DNA of 64,000 bases from Breoghania sp963678585 (GTDB lineage Bacteria > Pseudomonadota > Alphaproteobacteria > Rhizobiales > Stappiaceae): assembly GCA_963678585.2 (NCBI GenBank), contig CAXXGA010000002.1:992001-1056000 (forward strand). The letters run 5' to 3'. The stretch's first letter is position 1; the number at the start of each line of letters is the position of its first letter. The translations under genes and the position numbers were made by a program. The notes under the pieces were generated by a model. That model searched no databases, was not told the DNA's origin, and was given only the letters and a program-made list of their open reading frames with translations. Of this stretch, positions 27,563 to 37,528 are shown piece after piece.

Positions 27563-28377
27563 TTATTCCGCAGCTTTCGTTTCGGGCCGGGCGAGAAGGG
27601 CGCGGGTTGCCGCCGCAACGTCGTCCTGGCGCATCAGGCTCTCGCCGACGAGGAAGGTCCGGATGCCGACTGCGGCCAGCCGGGCGCAGTCCTCGGGCGT
27701 AAAAATCGCCGATTCCCCGACGATCTGCCTGTCCGCGGGAACCATCGGCGCAAGTCGTTCCGACGTCGCGAGCGTCGTCTCGAAGGTCTTCAGGTTGCGG
27801 TTGTTGATGCCGAGCAGCGGCGAACGCAGCTTCAGCGCGCGCTCAAGCTCTTCCTCGTTGTGAACCTCAAGCAACACCGACATGTTCAGCGAGAATGCGG
27901 CTTTCTCAAGTGCGGCTGCTTCCTCGTCGGTGACGGCGGCCAGAATGATGAGGATGCAATCCGCACCCCACGCGCGCGCCTCGTAGACCTGATAGGGCTC
28001 GTAGAGGAAATCCTTGCGAAGGGGCGGGCAGCGAACACGCCGCCTTGGCCGCTTTCAGGAAATCGGGATGGCCCTGAAAAGAGGGGGCGTCGGTGAGGGA
28101 CAGAAAGGCAGGTCGCCCCGCCTTCCTCGTAGGCACGGGCGAGAGCGGGAGGATCGAAATCCGGGCGGATCAGCCCCTTGGACGGGCTCGCCTTCTTGAT
28201 TTCCGCGATCAGGCCGTAGCCGCCCGCATCCACCGCGGCGCGAAGCGCGCCGGCGAAATCGCGCGGCGGCTCGGCGGCAAGCGCTGCCTCGCGCATCGCC
28301 TCGGGCGAAACCGCCTGCTTGGCCGCAGCGATCTCCTCGCGCTTGTAGGCTTCGATCTTCTTGAGGATATCCGTCAT
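27563..28377 (-). pseudogene. trpC: Indole-3-glycerol phosphate synthase, disrupted by two single-base insertions
   Basis: Intact TrpC closes the indole ring in tryptophan synthesis. Reading from 28377, the protein is normal to residue 93 (GLIAEIKKASPSKGLI, then GGATCLSV). It then leaves frame at a C run (plus-strand G run 28097-28099). The next 25 codons or so continue TrpC one frame on (LTDAPSFQGHPDFLKAAK). A second extra C (plus-strand G run 28021-28024) shifts it again just before the catalytic-Lys motif LRKDFLYEPYQVYEAR. The rest is intact to the stop (SVLLEVHNEEELERAL, LLGINNRNL, VGESAIF). Removing one base at each site gives a full 270-residue enzyme. This is either a recent double mutation or base-calling error in homopolymers; error is the likelier. 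Confidence 0.9.
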
Positions 28378-28407
28378 TCAAAACCCCGGATGATCGCCGC
28401 AAAGCGA

Positions 28408-29421
28408 TCAGGAATTGGAAATCGCCACGAGCTTGTCCAGTCGCGCCTTCGCAGCACCGCTTTCGATGGACGTGCGAGCCATGGCCACGCCTTCGGCCAG
28501 ATCCTTGGCCGCTCCCGCAACGATCAGCGTTGCAGCCGCGTTGATCAGCACCGCGTCGCGATAGGCGTTCGCGTCGCCTTCAAGCACGCCGCGCAGCGCC
28601 TTGGCGTTTTCCGCCGGTTCGCCGCCCTTGAGGGCGTCGGCGGTTGCGGTGTCGATCCCGACATCGCCCGGTGCAATCTTGAAGGTGGTGACCTTGCCGT
28701 CCTTCAGTTCCGCAACGCTGGTCGGTCCGCACACCGTAATCTCGTCCAGCCCGTCGGAGCCGTGAACCACCCAGGCATGCTCGCAGCCCAGATTGTTGAG
28801 CACATGCGCCAGCGGTTCGACCCACTCTTCGGCGAAGACGCCCACCATCTGCCGCGTGACGCCCGCCGGATTGGAGAGCGGCCCGAGCAGGTTGAAGATC
28901 GTGCGCGTACCGAGTTCCGAGCGCGCCGGGCCCACATGCTTCATCGCACCGTGATGGGCGGGGGCGAACATGAAGCCCAAACCTGCGGTCTCGATGCACT
29001 GGCTGATCTTTTCCGGCGCAATCTCGATGTTCACGCCAAGCGCCATCAGCGCATCGGCCGCGCCAGACTTGGAGGACATGGACCGGTTGCCGTGCTTGGC
29101 GACGGGCACGCCCGCACCGGCCACGACAAAGGCCGTGCAGGTGGAGATGTTGTAGCTGCCGGACGAATCGCCCCCGGTGCCCACCACGTCCACCGCACCT
29201 TCCGGCGCGCTGACCGGCACCATGCGCGAGCGCATCGAGGAGACCGCCCCCGTAATCTCGTCCACCGTCTCGCCGCGCACTCTGAGCGCCATCAGAAGCC
29301 CGCCGATCTGGGACGGCGTGGCGTTGCCGCTCATCAGGATGTCGAAGGCGGCGGTGGATTCTTCACGGGTCAACGGCATTCCGCCGGCGGCCTTTGCGAT
29401 CAGGGTCTTTAACTCAGACAT
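28408..29421 (-). CDS. trpD: Anthranilate phosphoribosyltransferase
   Basis: It attaches phosphoribose from PRPP to anthranilate, the second step of tryptophan synthesis. The 337-residue product has the PRPP-binding VDVVGTGGDSSGSYNIST, the anthranilate-site KHGNRSMSSKSGAADALMALG and ARSELGTRTIFNLLGPLSNP. The start at 29421 (MSELKTLIAKAAGG) is family-like. It lies 30 bases upstream of trpC and 43 bases after the ppiD-like gene, all on the minus strand. Confidence 0.96.
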   Translation of the reverse strand: MSELKTLIAKAAGGMPLTREESTAAFDILMSGNATPSQIGGLLMALRVRGETVDEITGAVSSMRSRMVPVSAPEGAVDVVGTGGDSSGSYNISTCTAFVVAGAGVPVAKHGNRSMSSKSGAADALMALGVNIEIAPEKISQCIETAGLGFMFAPAHHGAMKHVGPARSELGTRTIFNLLGPLSNPAGVTRQMVGVFAEEWVEPLAHVLNNLGCEHAWVVHGSDGLDEITVCGPTSVAELKDGKVTTFKIAPGDVGIDTATADALKGGEPAENAKALRGVLEGDANAYRDAVLINAAATLIVAGAAKDLAEGVAMARTSIESGAAKARLDKLVAISNS

Positions 29422-29464
29422 GGGTCCCCCGGGTAGGCGCGCGACTTGAGGTTCGTTGCCTTGG

Positions 29465-31357
29465 TCATTGGTTCGTGCTGGTGCCGATGGCGTTCGCCAG
29501 GGCAGCCTGGTTGATCTCGACACCGATGGCGTTCTGAACACCGGTGACGAACTGGGAAATGAGCGAGGTCTGAAGCATCTGGGAAAGCTCGTTGTCGAGC
29601 TGCTTCATCTCATCGGCCTCGGCGAAGAAGGCGGGCATGGTGATGTTCGCGACCTGCAACACGATCCGGCCGCCATTAGCGCCGTCAGCCGTTGCCACGT
29701 AGCCGGTGGGGCCGGAGAATGCCTCCGTCACCGCCTGCGCGGACAGCGTGTTGTCATTGCGGTCGCGGGAGAAGGGCTCGGACGTCTTGAGTTCCATCTC
29801 CGATGCCGTCGCAAGGCTCGGGAAATCCGCGCCTTCTTTCAGCTTGGTCGCCATTTCATCGGCCTGCGCCACCAGCTGCTTCTGCGTCTGGTCGGCGGTC
29901 CAGTCGGCGACGACCTTTTCGCGCACTTCATCGAGCGTGCGGTCGCGGGCTGGCGTGATGTCGGTGACGTCAAACCACAGATAGCCGCGGCGGCCGACCT
30001 GCACCGGCGGGGCTTCGTCGCCGGGCTCGGTGTTGAAGGCTTCGCTCAGCAGATTGTCGGCGTCGGGCAGGGGGACGGTTTCGCCGTCCGGCCCCGTGCC
30101 GTCGCTCGCGATGGCGTCGATGGTGTTGAGCGGCAGGGAGAATCGCTGCGAGATTTCGGCAAGCGTCGCGCCGCCGGCGCGTGCGTCCTCGATCTCGTCA
30201 TGCAGCGACAGCACTTCGCGCTCCGCGTCTTCGGCTGCTATTTCCTTCTTGAGGACGTCCTTGACCTCGTCGAAGGGCTTGTTGGCCGCAGGCTTGATCT
30301 CGCCGACCTTGATGATGCGCTGGCCGAAGGCGGTGTCGATCACCTCGCTCACGCTGCCAGCCGAAGCGGAAAACGCGGTTTCGGCAATGGTCGGGTCGAG
30401 AACCGCATCGCGGGTCAGCAGGCCAAGATCGACGTCGCTGAGGGTCAGGCCCTTTTCCGTGACCAGATCCTCAAACGAGGTCCCGTCCTTGATTTTCTGC
30501 TCATCGGCAGCGGCCTTGTCCGCATCGGTGTAGGTCAACTGCCAGATCTGGCGGCGTTCGGTTGTGCCGAAGCGGTTGGGATCGGCGTTGTACTGTTTCA
30601 GCGCCACGTCGTCGGAAACGTCATCCGGCTTGGCGATGTCGGCGGGAACGACCGGCAAAAGCGCCAGCTTGCGATATTCCGGCGCGCGGTAGTCGGCCTT
30701 GTGGTCGTTGAAGAAAGCTTCAAGCTCGGCATCATTGGGCGCGGGAACGGGCGGCACTGAGTCCGCGGTCAGCTCCACATAATTCACGGTGCGCTGTTCG
30801 AAGCGGAAACGGTGAGCGGCCTCCAGCAGAGCTTCCGGCGGCCGGATCGAGCCGGACAGGGCCTCTGCAACCTGACGGCGCTCCGCCAGCTTGCGGGCCT
30901 GGCTCACATACATGTCTTCGGACAGCTGGTTGGCGTAGAGCACCTGCATCAGACGGTTGCGGTCGAAGCGGCCGTCGGCGCCCTGGAAGGCGGGATTGGC
31001 CTGGATCTGCTTCACCAGCTGCCCGCTGGAAATGCCGATCTTCAGGTTCGTGGCCACGTGATCGAAGGAGGCTTCGGCGACAAGTTGGCCGAGCACCTGA
31101 CCGGGCAGGCCCAGATTTGCGGCCTGTTCGCGCGAAAGCGGCTGGCCGATGCGCTGCGAAAAGTTCTGCACTTCGCGCGAATAGGCGGTCATGAAGCTTT
31201 GCGTGGAAACCTGCGCATCGCCGACCTGCGCCAGCGTGTCCTGCCGGAACCCGCGGAAGATGTCGGCAATCCCCCAAACGCCGAAGCTCAGCACGAGAAG
31301 CGCGATAAAGATCTTGGCGACGAAGCCGCCGGCACGCTTGTGCATGGCAGTGAGCAT
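29465..31357 (-). CDS. ppiD: PpiD-like periplasmic peptidyl-prolyl isomerase/chaperone
   Basis: This is an inner-membrane-anchored chaperone facing the periplasm that assists folding of exported proteins. The 630-residue product has one N-terminal membrane segment (about residues 13-33, FVAKIFIALLVLSFGVWGIA), a SurA-N-like chaperone region (about 35-200) and a parvulin-type domain (about 245-355; ERRQIWQLTY to FGQRIIKVGEI). A second low-similarity helical part follows. The start could also be MHKRAGG at 31345. It is the first gene of the minus-strand run into trpD and is divergent from tpiA. Confidence 0.88.
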   Translation of the reverse strand: MLTAMHKRAGGFVAKIFIALLVLSFGVWGIADIFRGFRQDTLAQVGDAQVSTQSFMTAYSREVQNFSQRIGQPLSREQAANLGLPGQVLGQLVAEASFDHVATNLKIGISSGQLVKQIQANPAFQGADGRFDRNRLMQVLYANQLSEDMYVSQARKLAERRQVAEALSGSIRPPEALLEAAHRFRFEQRTVNYVELTADSVPPVPAPNDAELEAFFNDHKADYRAPEYRKLALLPVVPADIAKPDDVSDDVALKQYNADPNRFGTTERRQIWQLTYTDADKAAADEQKIKDGTSFEDLVTEKGLTLSDVDLGLLTRDAVLDPTIAETAFSASAGSVSEVIDTAFGQRIIKVGEIKPAANKPFDEVKDVLKKEIAAEDAEREVLSLHDEIEDARAGGATLAEISQRFSLPLNTIDAIASDGTGPDGETVPLPDADNLLSEAFNTEPGDEAPPVQVGRRGYLWFDVTDITPARDRTLDEVREKVVADWTADQTQKQLVAQADEMATKLKEGADFPSLATASEMELKTSEPFSRDRNDNTLSAQAVTEAFSGPTGYVATADGANGGRIVLQVANITMPAFFAEADEMKQLDNELSQMLQTSLISQFVTGVQNAIGVEINQAALANAIGTSTNQ

Positions 31358-31530
31358 GGAAAAATCCTATTGTCTGGGCGGTTTTCCGCCATTCAGTCTG
31401 CGATTTGGCCGGGATAATAGTGAGGCACACCCCGCCGGGCAAGCGAAGCGGATTTGTAATACCGTCGATATCTGATAGCCAATAGCCCGAATGCGTTTCT
31501 GGATCCCGTGAACAAGAGGACCATGTCTGA

Positions 31531-32301
31531 ATGAGTGCGTCGATTAAACCCCTGGTGGCCGGTAATTGGAAGATGAACGGCCTGCGTGCCTCCCTGGGAG
31601 AGATCACTGCCATCGCGGAAGCGGTCGGACCGGCCCTCGGCGCGAATGTGGATGTGATGATCTGTCCGCCCGCGCCGCTCGTTCCGCTGGCCGTTGAGAC
31701 CGGCAAGGGCACGCCTGTCGCAATCGGCGCGCAGGATTGCCATGCAAAGGTATCGGGTGCTCACACCGGCGATGTTTCCGCAGAGATGCTGGCCGATGCA
31801 GGCGCGAGCGCTGTCATCGTCGGCCATTCGGAACGCCGCGCCGACCATGACGAGAGCGACGAGACGGTGCGAGCCAAGGCGGAAGCCGCGTGGCGGGCCG
31901 GTCTTGTCGCCATCATCTGCCTTGGCGAGAGCGAGGGCGAGCGCAAGTCGGGCGCCACGCTCGACGTGATCGCGGGCCAGCTTGCCGGGTCTGTGCCTGA
32001 AGGAGCGACCGCCGCCAATACCGTCGTCGCCTATGAGCCGATCTGGGCCATCGGCACCGGCCTGACGCCGACGGCGGGCGATGTTGCAGAAGTCCATGCC
32101 GCGCTTCGCAAGGATCTCTCTGCACGCTTTGGTGCGCAAGGCGAGGCGATGCGTCTTCTTTACGGGGGCTCGGTAAAGCCTTCCAATGCCGGTGAACTGA
32201 TGGCGGTTGAAAACGTCAACGGTGCACTTGTGGGCGGCGCGAGCCTTAAAGCTGTCGACTTTGTCGGTATTTTGAAGGCTTACGAGACCCCTGCCGGCTG
32301 A
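31531..32301 (+). CDS. tpiA: Triosephosphate isomerase
   Basis: It interconverts dihydroxyacetone phosphate and glyceraldehyde 3-phosphate in glycolysis and gluconeogenesis. The 256-residue TIM barrel has catalytic Lys14 in GNWKMNG, His99 in VIVGHSERR and Glu169 in AYEPIWAIGTG. The phosphate-binding LLYGGSVKPSNA and GALVGGASLK lie toward the C terminus. It is divergent from ppiD, with 173 bases between them, and is followed by secG. Confidence 0.97.
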   Translation: MSASIKPLVAGNWKMNGLRASLGEITAIAEAVGPALGANVDVMICPPAPLVPLAVETGKGTPVAIGAQDCHAKVSGAHTGDVSAEMLADAGASAVIVGHSERRADHDESDETVRAKAEAAWRAGLVAIICLGESEGERKSGATLDVIAGQLAGSVPEGATAANTVVAYEPIWAIGTGLTPTAGDVAEVHAALRKDLSARFGAQGEAMRLLYGGSVKPSNAGELMAVENVNGALVGGASLKAVDFVGILKAYETPAG

Positions 32302-32426
32302 GCCTTTCAGGTCACGGTCGACCACAACTCTCAAGGCGGCTTGAAACTCGCTGTCCGGCGAGGGTGGAAAGCTGCTGCGTGATCGTGTAGAAGGCGCGCA
32401 ACGCGAAATCAGGTATCCTACTCAAG

Positions 32427-32837
32427 ATGCAAACCGTCATCATCGTCATCCACCTCATGGTCGTGCTCGCTCTCGTGCTCGTCGTTCTTCTGCAGCACTC
32501 GGAAGGCGGTGCTCTGGGCATTGGCGGCGGTGGCGGATTCATGAGCAGCCGCGGAACGGCGAACATGCTGACCCGCGCCACGGCTATTCTGGCCGCGGCC
32601 TTCTTCGTCACCTCCATCGTCCTCACCGTTCTGGCCCGTCAGGGCGACCGTCCGGCGTCGATCCTCGATCAGGTGACCACTCAGCCTGCGCCGGACACGT
32701 CTACGGCTCCGGGTCAGGGCGACAACCCGTCGCTGCTCGATTCGCTGAAAGAGGCGAGCCCCCCGCAGGGCGACGCAGCTCCGGCGGAAACGGCTCCGGC
32801 AGCTCCCAGCGGCCCGCAGGTTCCGGCCTCCCAGTAA
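32427..32837 (+). CDS. secG: Preprotein translocase subunit SecG
   Basis: SecG is a small inner-membrane subunit of the SecYEG export channel. The 136-residue product starts with a membrane segment (about 2-22), has the conserved LLQHSEGGALGIGGGGGFMSSRGTANMLTRAT stretch (about 23-53) and a second membrane segment (about 54-74). A Pro/Ala/Gln-rich cytoplasmic or disordered tail follows. The tpiA-secG-pyrG order is common in alphaproteobacteria. Confidence 0.94.
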   Translation: MQTVIIVIHLMVVLALVLVVLLQHSEGGALGIGGGGGFMSSRGTANMLTRATAILAAAFFVTSIVLTVLARQGDRPASILDQVTTQPAPDTSTAPGQGDNPSLLDSLKEASPPQGDAAPAETAPAAPSGPQVPASQ

Positions 32838-33023
32838 GGCCGGGCTCGCAACCCTAGTTTGATCGCACCGCGGGCGCATGTCGTCCGCGGTGTATTCGTT
32901 CGTCCAGACTGCGAAGAAATCCCCTGTCGGGCCCGGACTGTCAGTCGCGGCCAGGCAGCGTTTTTTCCTGTTTGAATCGCAATAATACGGGTGGCCGAAT
33001 CGTCGCCCGAAGGCATATGGTTT

Positions 33024-34658
<1,635 letters not shown>

Positions 34659-34673
34659 AACGAGAGCCAGTTT

Positions 34674-34706
34674 CTCCCGCCGACCGGCATGGCCGGCGGG
34701 AGCCTT
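34674..34706 (+). terminator. Possible terminator after pyrG
   Basis: CTCCCGCCG (34674-34682) and CGGCGGGAG (34694-34702) form a perfect nine-base stem 15 bases after the pyrG stop, with additional pairing possible in the loop. Only a short CCTTTG follows, so it is a weak intrinsic terminator at best. Confidence 0.5.
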
Positions 34707-34720
34707 TGCTGCGGCCGGAC

Positions 34721-34770
34721 GATTTGGCCACAGGTTGTTTGATTTGGGCGCAGGTTGATTGATTTGGCGG
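34721..34770 (+). repeat. Two and a half copies of a 20-base tandem repeat
   Basis: GATTTGGCCACAGGTTGTTT (34721-34740) is followed by a second copy differing at three positions (34741-34760) and by the first ten bases of a third (34761-34770). The array lies between pyrG and the gene at 34916. It could be a regulatory array or replication slippage. Confidence 0.75.
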
Positions 34771-34915
34771 GATCCTCGCGCTTATGCTCGACCATGAGAC
34801 TTGGGTCCTGTCCCCGCTGTCACGGCGGGGCGACCATGCAGCGGCACGCGCGATGAGCGGGCCCCGGCCGGTCGGACGACAGGGCCGGTCGAGAGGAATT
34901 TCGAGAGGAACGTCG

Positions 34916-35335
34916 ATGAGCGACCAATCCACCGATCTCACCTTCACCGATGGCGCCTCTGCTTTCGAATATTCCTGTCAGTGCCTCGATTGCACCGTTG
35001 AGCCGAAAAAGCCGCTTCCCGCCCTTGTTCTCGATGCGCGCGAGCATTTCGGCCAGACGACCCCCACCAAGATCAACGACGACAACACGCAGACGGTCGT
35101 GCTGCGGATTCCAAGCCCCGACGGCGGCTTCGTCGTTCTCGCCCGCACAGCCGGGCCCGAGGGCCCGGCGCTGAGCGGCGGCGAACTGGTCGCATGGATG
35201 CCGCTTCTCTACAACGAGACGCTCGCCAAGGAGACCGATGAGGCCGGTTTCGGCTGGGTCGGGGTGATCATGGGCACCCTGAAGCCGATCCTGCGCGAAG
35301 GCGGCTGGCTGGGCGATATCCGTTACGGCGAGTAA
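34916..35335 (+). CDS. Small protein of unknown function with a CxC/CxxC cluster
   Basis: The family was not recognised. The 139-residue soluble protein starts MSDQSTDLTFTDGASAFEYS and has three cysteines close together in SCQCLDCTVEP (about residues 20-30), which could bind a metal. It continues with a mixed polar region (VVLRIPSPDGGFVVLARTAG, GELVAWMPLLYNETLAK) and ends GWLGDIRYGE. No signal peptide or membrane segment is seen. AGAGG eight bases before the ATG supports the start. It lies 72 bases before the glyoxalase-like gene on the same strand, so the two may be co-transcribed. Confidence 0.75.
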   Translation: MSDQSTDLTFTDGASAFEYSCQCLDCTVEPKKPLPALVLDAREHFGQTTPTKINDDNTQTVVLRIPSPDGGFVVLARTAGPEGPALSGGELVAWMPLLYNETLAKETDEAGFGWVGVIMGTLKPILREGGWLGDIRYGE

Positions 35336-35407
35336 CGGGAGGGATATCCGCCCGCGCTGCCCTATATCGATGGCAGCACAAAGCATTCACATGTCATGGA
35401 GGAGAGG

Positions 35408-36283
35408 ATGCGCAAGCGCGGCATCGATCACATCGTTCACGCGGTGAAGGATCTGGGGGCGGCCCGCGAGGCCTATGCGCGCCTCGGCTTCACGCTCACG
35501 CCCTATGCGACCCATCCGTGGGGTACGCGCAATTTCCTCGTTCAGCTTGACGGTGCTTTCCTTGAGGTGCTCGAGGTGGTCGACCCGAGCCTGATGGAAG
35601 CCGCCGATGTGGATGCCTTCTCTTTCGGGGCCTATAACCGCGATTATCTCGCCTCAGGCGAAGGCATGTCGATGCTGGTGCTCGACAGTGAAGCCCCCGA
35701 GGAGGACCGCGCGTCCTTCCACGAGGCCGGGCTCACAACCTATGCGCCGTTCTCGTTCGAGCGGATTGCCCGTCAGCCCGACGGGAGCGAATTGAAGGTC
35801 GCCTTCGAGCTTACTTTCACCACCCACCCCGATATGCCGGATGCGGCCTTCTTCACCTGCCGCAACCGCTTTCCGGAGAATTTCTGGAAAGAGACCTACC
35901 AGCGCCATTCAAACAGCGCCACGGGCGTGGCGGGCGTCATTCTCGCTGCCGAGCACCCGGCCGAGCTGCACGAGTTCATTCAGGGCTTTGCGGGGAACCG
36001 GGAGCTGAAGGTCACCAGCTTCGGCTTCGAATGCGAGACGGCGCGCGGGACCATCCATGTAATGACCCCGGACGGGGTGAGAGCGCTTTACGGCGATATC
36101 TGTCCGCTGGAAGAGCTTCAGAGCCCGCGCCTGATCGCGACGCTGATTACTGTCGCGGATACGCAAGCCATCGCCGACATCGCCTATTCGTCGGGAATCG
36201 CGGCCCTGCGCAAGGACTGGCGCGTGATCATTCCGGCCGGTGAACTCCACGGCATGGCCCTGATCGCGCAGGAGGCCTCGTAA
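35408..36283 (+). CDS. VOC/glyoxalase-like domain protein
   Basis: The N-terminal GIDHIVHAVKDLGAAREAYARLGFTLT is the typical first beta-alpha-beta unit of the vicinal oxygen chelate fold, with His in IDHIVHAV. The 291-residue length and the second half (GVAGVILAAEHPAELHEFIQGFAG) fit the Glyoxalase_3 type with two VOC modules. Such proteins are usually metal-dependent isomerases, lyases or dioxygenases; the substrate cannot be told. The ATG at 35408 is preferred over 35396 because GGAGG ends five bases before it. Confidence 0.8.
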   Translation: MRKRGIDHIVHAVKDLGAAREAYARLGFTLTPYATHPWGTRNFLVQLDGAFLEVLEVVDPSLMEAADVDAFSFGAYNRDYLASGEGMSMLVLDSEAPEEDRASFHEAGLTTYAPFSFERIARQPDGSELKVAFELTFTTHPDMPDAAFFTCRNRFPENFWKETYQRHSNSATGVAGVILAAEHPAELHEFIQGFAGNRELKVTSFGFECETARGTIHVMTPDGVRALYGDICPLEELQSPRLIATLITVADTQAIADIAYSSGIAALRKDWRVIIPAGELHGMALIAQEAS

Positions 36284-36352
36284 CGCGCGATCAGAGCGCA
36301 GCGGGGTCGTGCAGGCTTCGTAGCGACCGCTAGAACGTCTGCGGAGCAAAAA

Positions 36353-36374
36353 CTGTAAATTGCCTGTAAATTGC
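36353..36374 (+). repeat. 11-base tandem duplication upstream of tRNA-Lys
   Basis: CTGTAAATTGC occurs twice in direct succession (36353-36363 and 36364-36374), ending 64 bases before the tRNA. It is close to one helical turn in length and lies in the region expected to hold the tRNA promoter. Chance slippage is possible. Confidence 0.75.
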
Positions 36375-36438
36375 TAAAAAACGCAGTGCCGGACCGGTTG
36401 CGCTAACCCCGCGAATAGATTACACATCCGGCCACTTG

Positions 36439-36514
36439 GAGCCCGTAGCTCAGCTGGTAGAGCAACTGACTTTTAATCAGTAGGTCCACGGTTCGAACCC
36501 GTGCGGGCTCACCA
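36439..36514 (+). tRNA. tRNA-Lys (anticodon TTT)
   Basis: The acceptor stem GAGCCCG (36439-36445) pairs with CGGGCTC (36504-36510). The D arm AGCTCAGCTGGTAGAGC, the anticodon arm ACTGA-CTTTTAA-TCAGT with anticodon TTT, the T arm with GTTCGAAC and an encoded CCA end (36512-36514) are all present. All arms are perfectly paired. Its 3' side borders AT-richer DNA with a sulfotransferase gene, but no copy of the tRNA 3' end was found nearby that would mark an attachment site. Confidence 0.97.
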
Positions 36515-36739
36515 AGTCCTCTCAATGACTTGGCCGAATATCTTCCCAAACCTGATGAGAGAAAAGTGCGCGACTGCGGACGTGGCCGGATGTCGGAAGC
36601 CGCCGGGTTTTCTCTCGGCGTTCGTCAAATCTCCGGGCTTTCCTCTTTCCCGCCTTTACGCGGTCTTGCCGTCGGCGTGCCAGGCTCTGCTTGAGGCCTC
36701 CGCATCGCGTATGCGGTTGGGCAGAGGAGGCGAGGCGTT

Positions 36740-37528
36740 TTACCGGCTTGCTCTGTCCACCGCCAACAGCGTTGCTCTGGCCTCAGCCGCAAACCTCTCG
36801 CGGAATTCGAGATTGAGCTCGTTTGCCTGTTTGTCGATTTTGGGGGCGGAAGGGATCCAGTCGCTCGCGTCAAAACCGAGAGTGGCCGCAATCCGCTTCA
36901 CTTCCGCCTCGGGGTCTGCGACGAGGTCCTCATAGAAGATCGGGATCCGCTCGAGCGAGAAGATTGAACAAATCGATGCGATGGAGTTGTTCGCTTTGTT
37001 GATGTTGTTCAGGATCGTCGAAATCTTCTTGTAGTTGTATTTCGCGGGGCCCTTGGATCTCTGCCTGCTGCTCCATTGCTGGGTCTGGTGGGCAATGGAG
37101 AATGAAATCGCCTGATCAAGCACGTCGTGCCGACGGATGTGCAGGATCCGGATGGAATCGAACATCGCCGGTATGTTCCAGCGCAGCAGCATGGCGAGCT
37201 GACCCCAGGATGCCTTGAAACCGGGCGTCGTCCCCTCGACGGACAAAGCATGATGCAGCTTGGCGATGTGATCGGGAAACGTCTCGCTGCCGAGTTCTGC
37301 CTTTTGCCGGGATACGTTCGGGTGATTCAGGCTTTCCCGAAATCCCGAGAAGTGGCCGGTCGAGCAAAGGCGGTCTGCGAGCAGGTTTGAACCAGACCGG
37401 TTGGTGAAGGCGAGAAGAAGAAGTGGACCATTTACGATGGCCGGACCTCCGTAACGCACCTTGTTCTTAAAGATCTTGCGGATTTTAGCCGCGTTGAGAT
37501 CTTTCGTTTTCAGGGCTCGTTTTAGCAA
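36740..37528 (-). CDS. Stf0-like sulfotransferase
   Basis: The 262-residue product has the features of PAPS-dependent sulfotransferases of the Stf0 type. The phosphosulfate-binding LLLAFTNRSGSNLLADRLCSTG is at about residues 37-58, and IRILHIRRHDVLDQAISFSIA at about 125-145 is the 3'-phosphate region. IPIFYEDLVADPEAEVKRIAATLGF (about 204-228) is the typical C-terminal block. Stf0 enzymes sulfate sugars such as trehalose; the acceptor here is unknown. It lies alone on the minus strand, has more AAA, AAT and ATT codons than its neighbours, and sits beside a tRNA, which suggests acquisition by transfer. Confidence 0.8.
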   Translation of the reverse strand: MLKRALKTKDLNAAKIRKIFKNKVRYGGPAIVNGPLLLLAFTNRSGSNLLADRLCSTGHFSGFRESLNHPNVSRQKAELGSETFPDHIAKLHHALSVEGTTPGFKASWGQLAMLLRWNIPAMFDSIRILHIRRHDVLDQAISFSIAHQTQQWSSRQRSKGPAKYNYKKISTILNNINKANNSIASICSIFSLERIPIFYEDLVADPEAEVKRIAATLGFDASDWIPSAPKIDKQANELNLEFRERFAAEARATLLAVDRASR

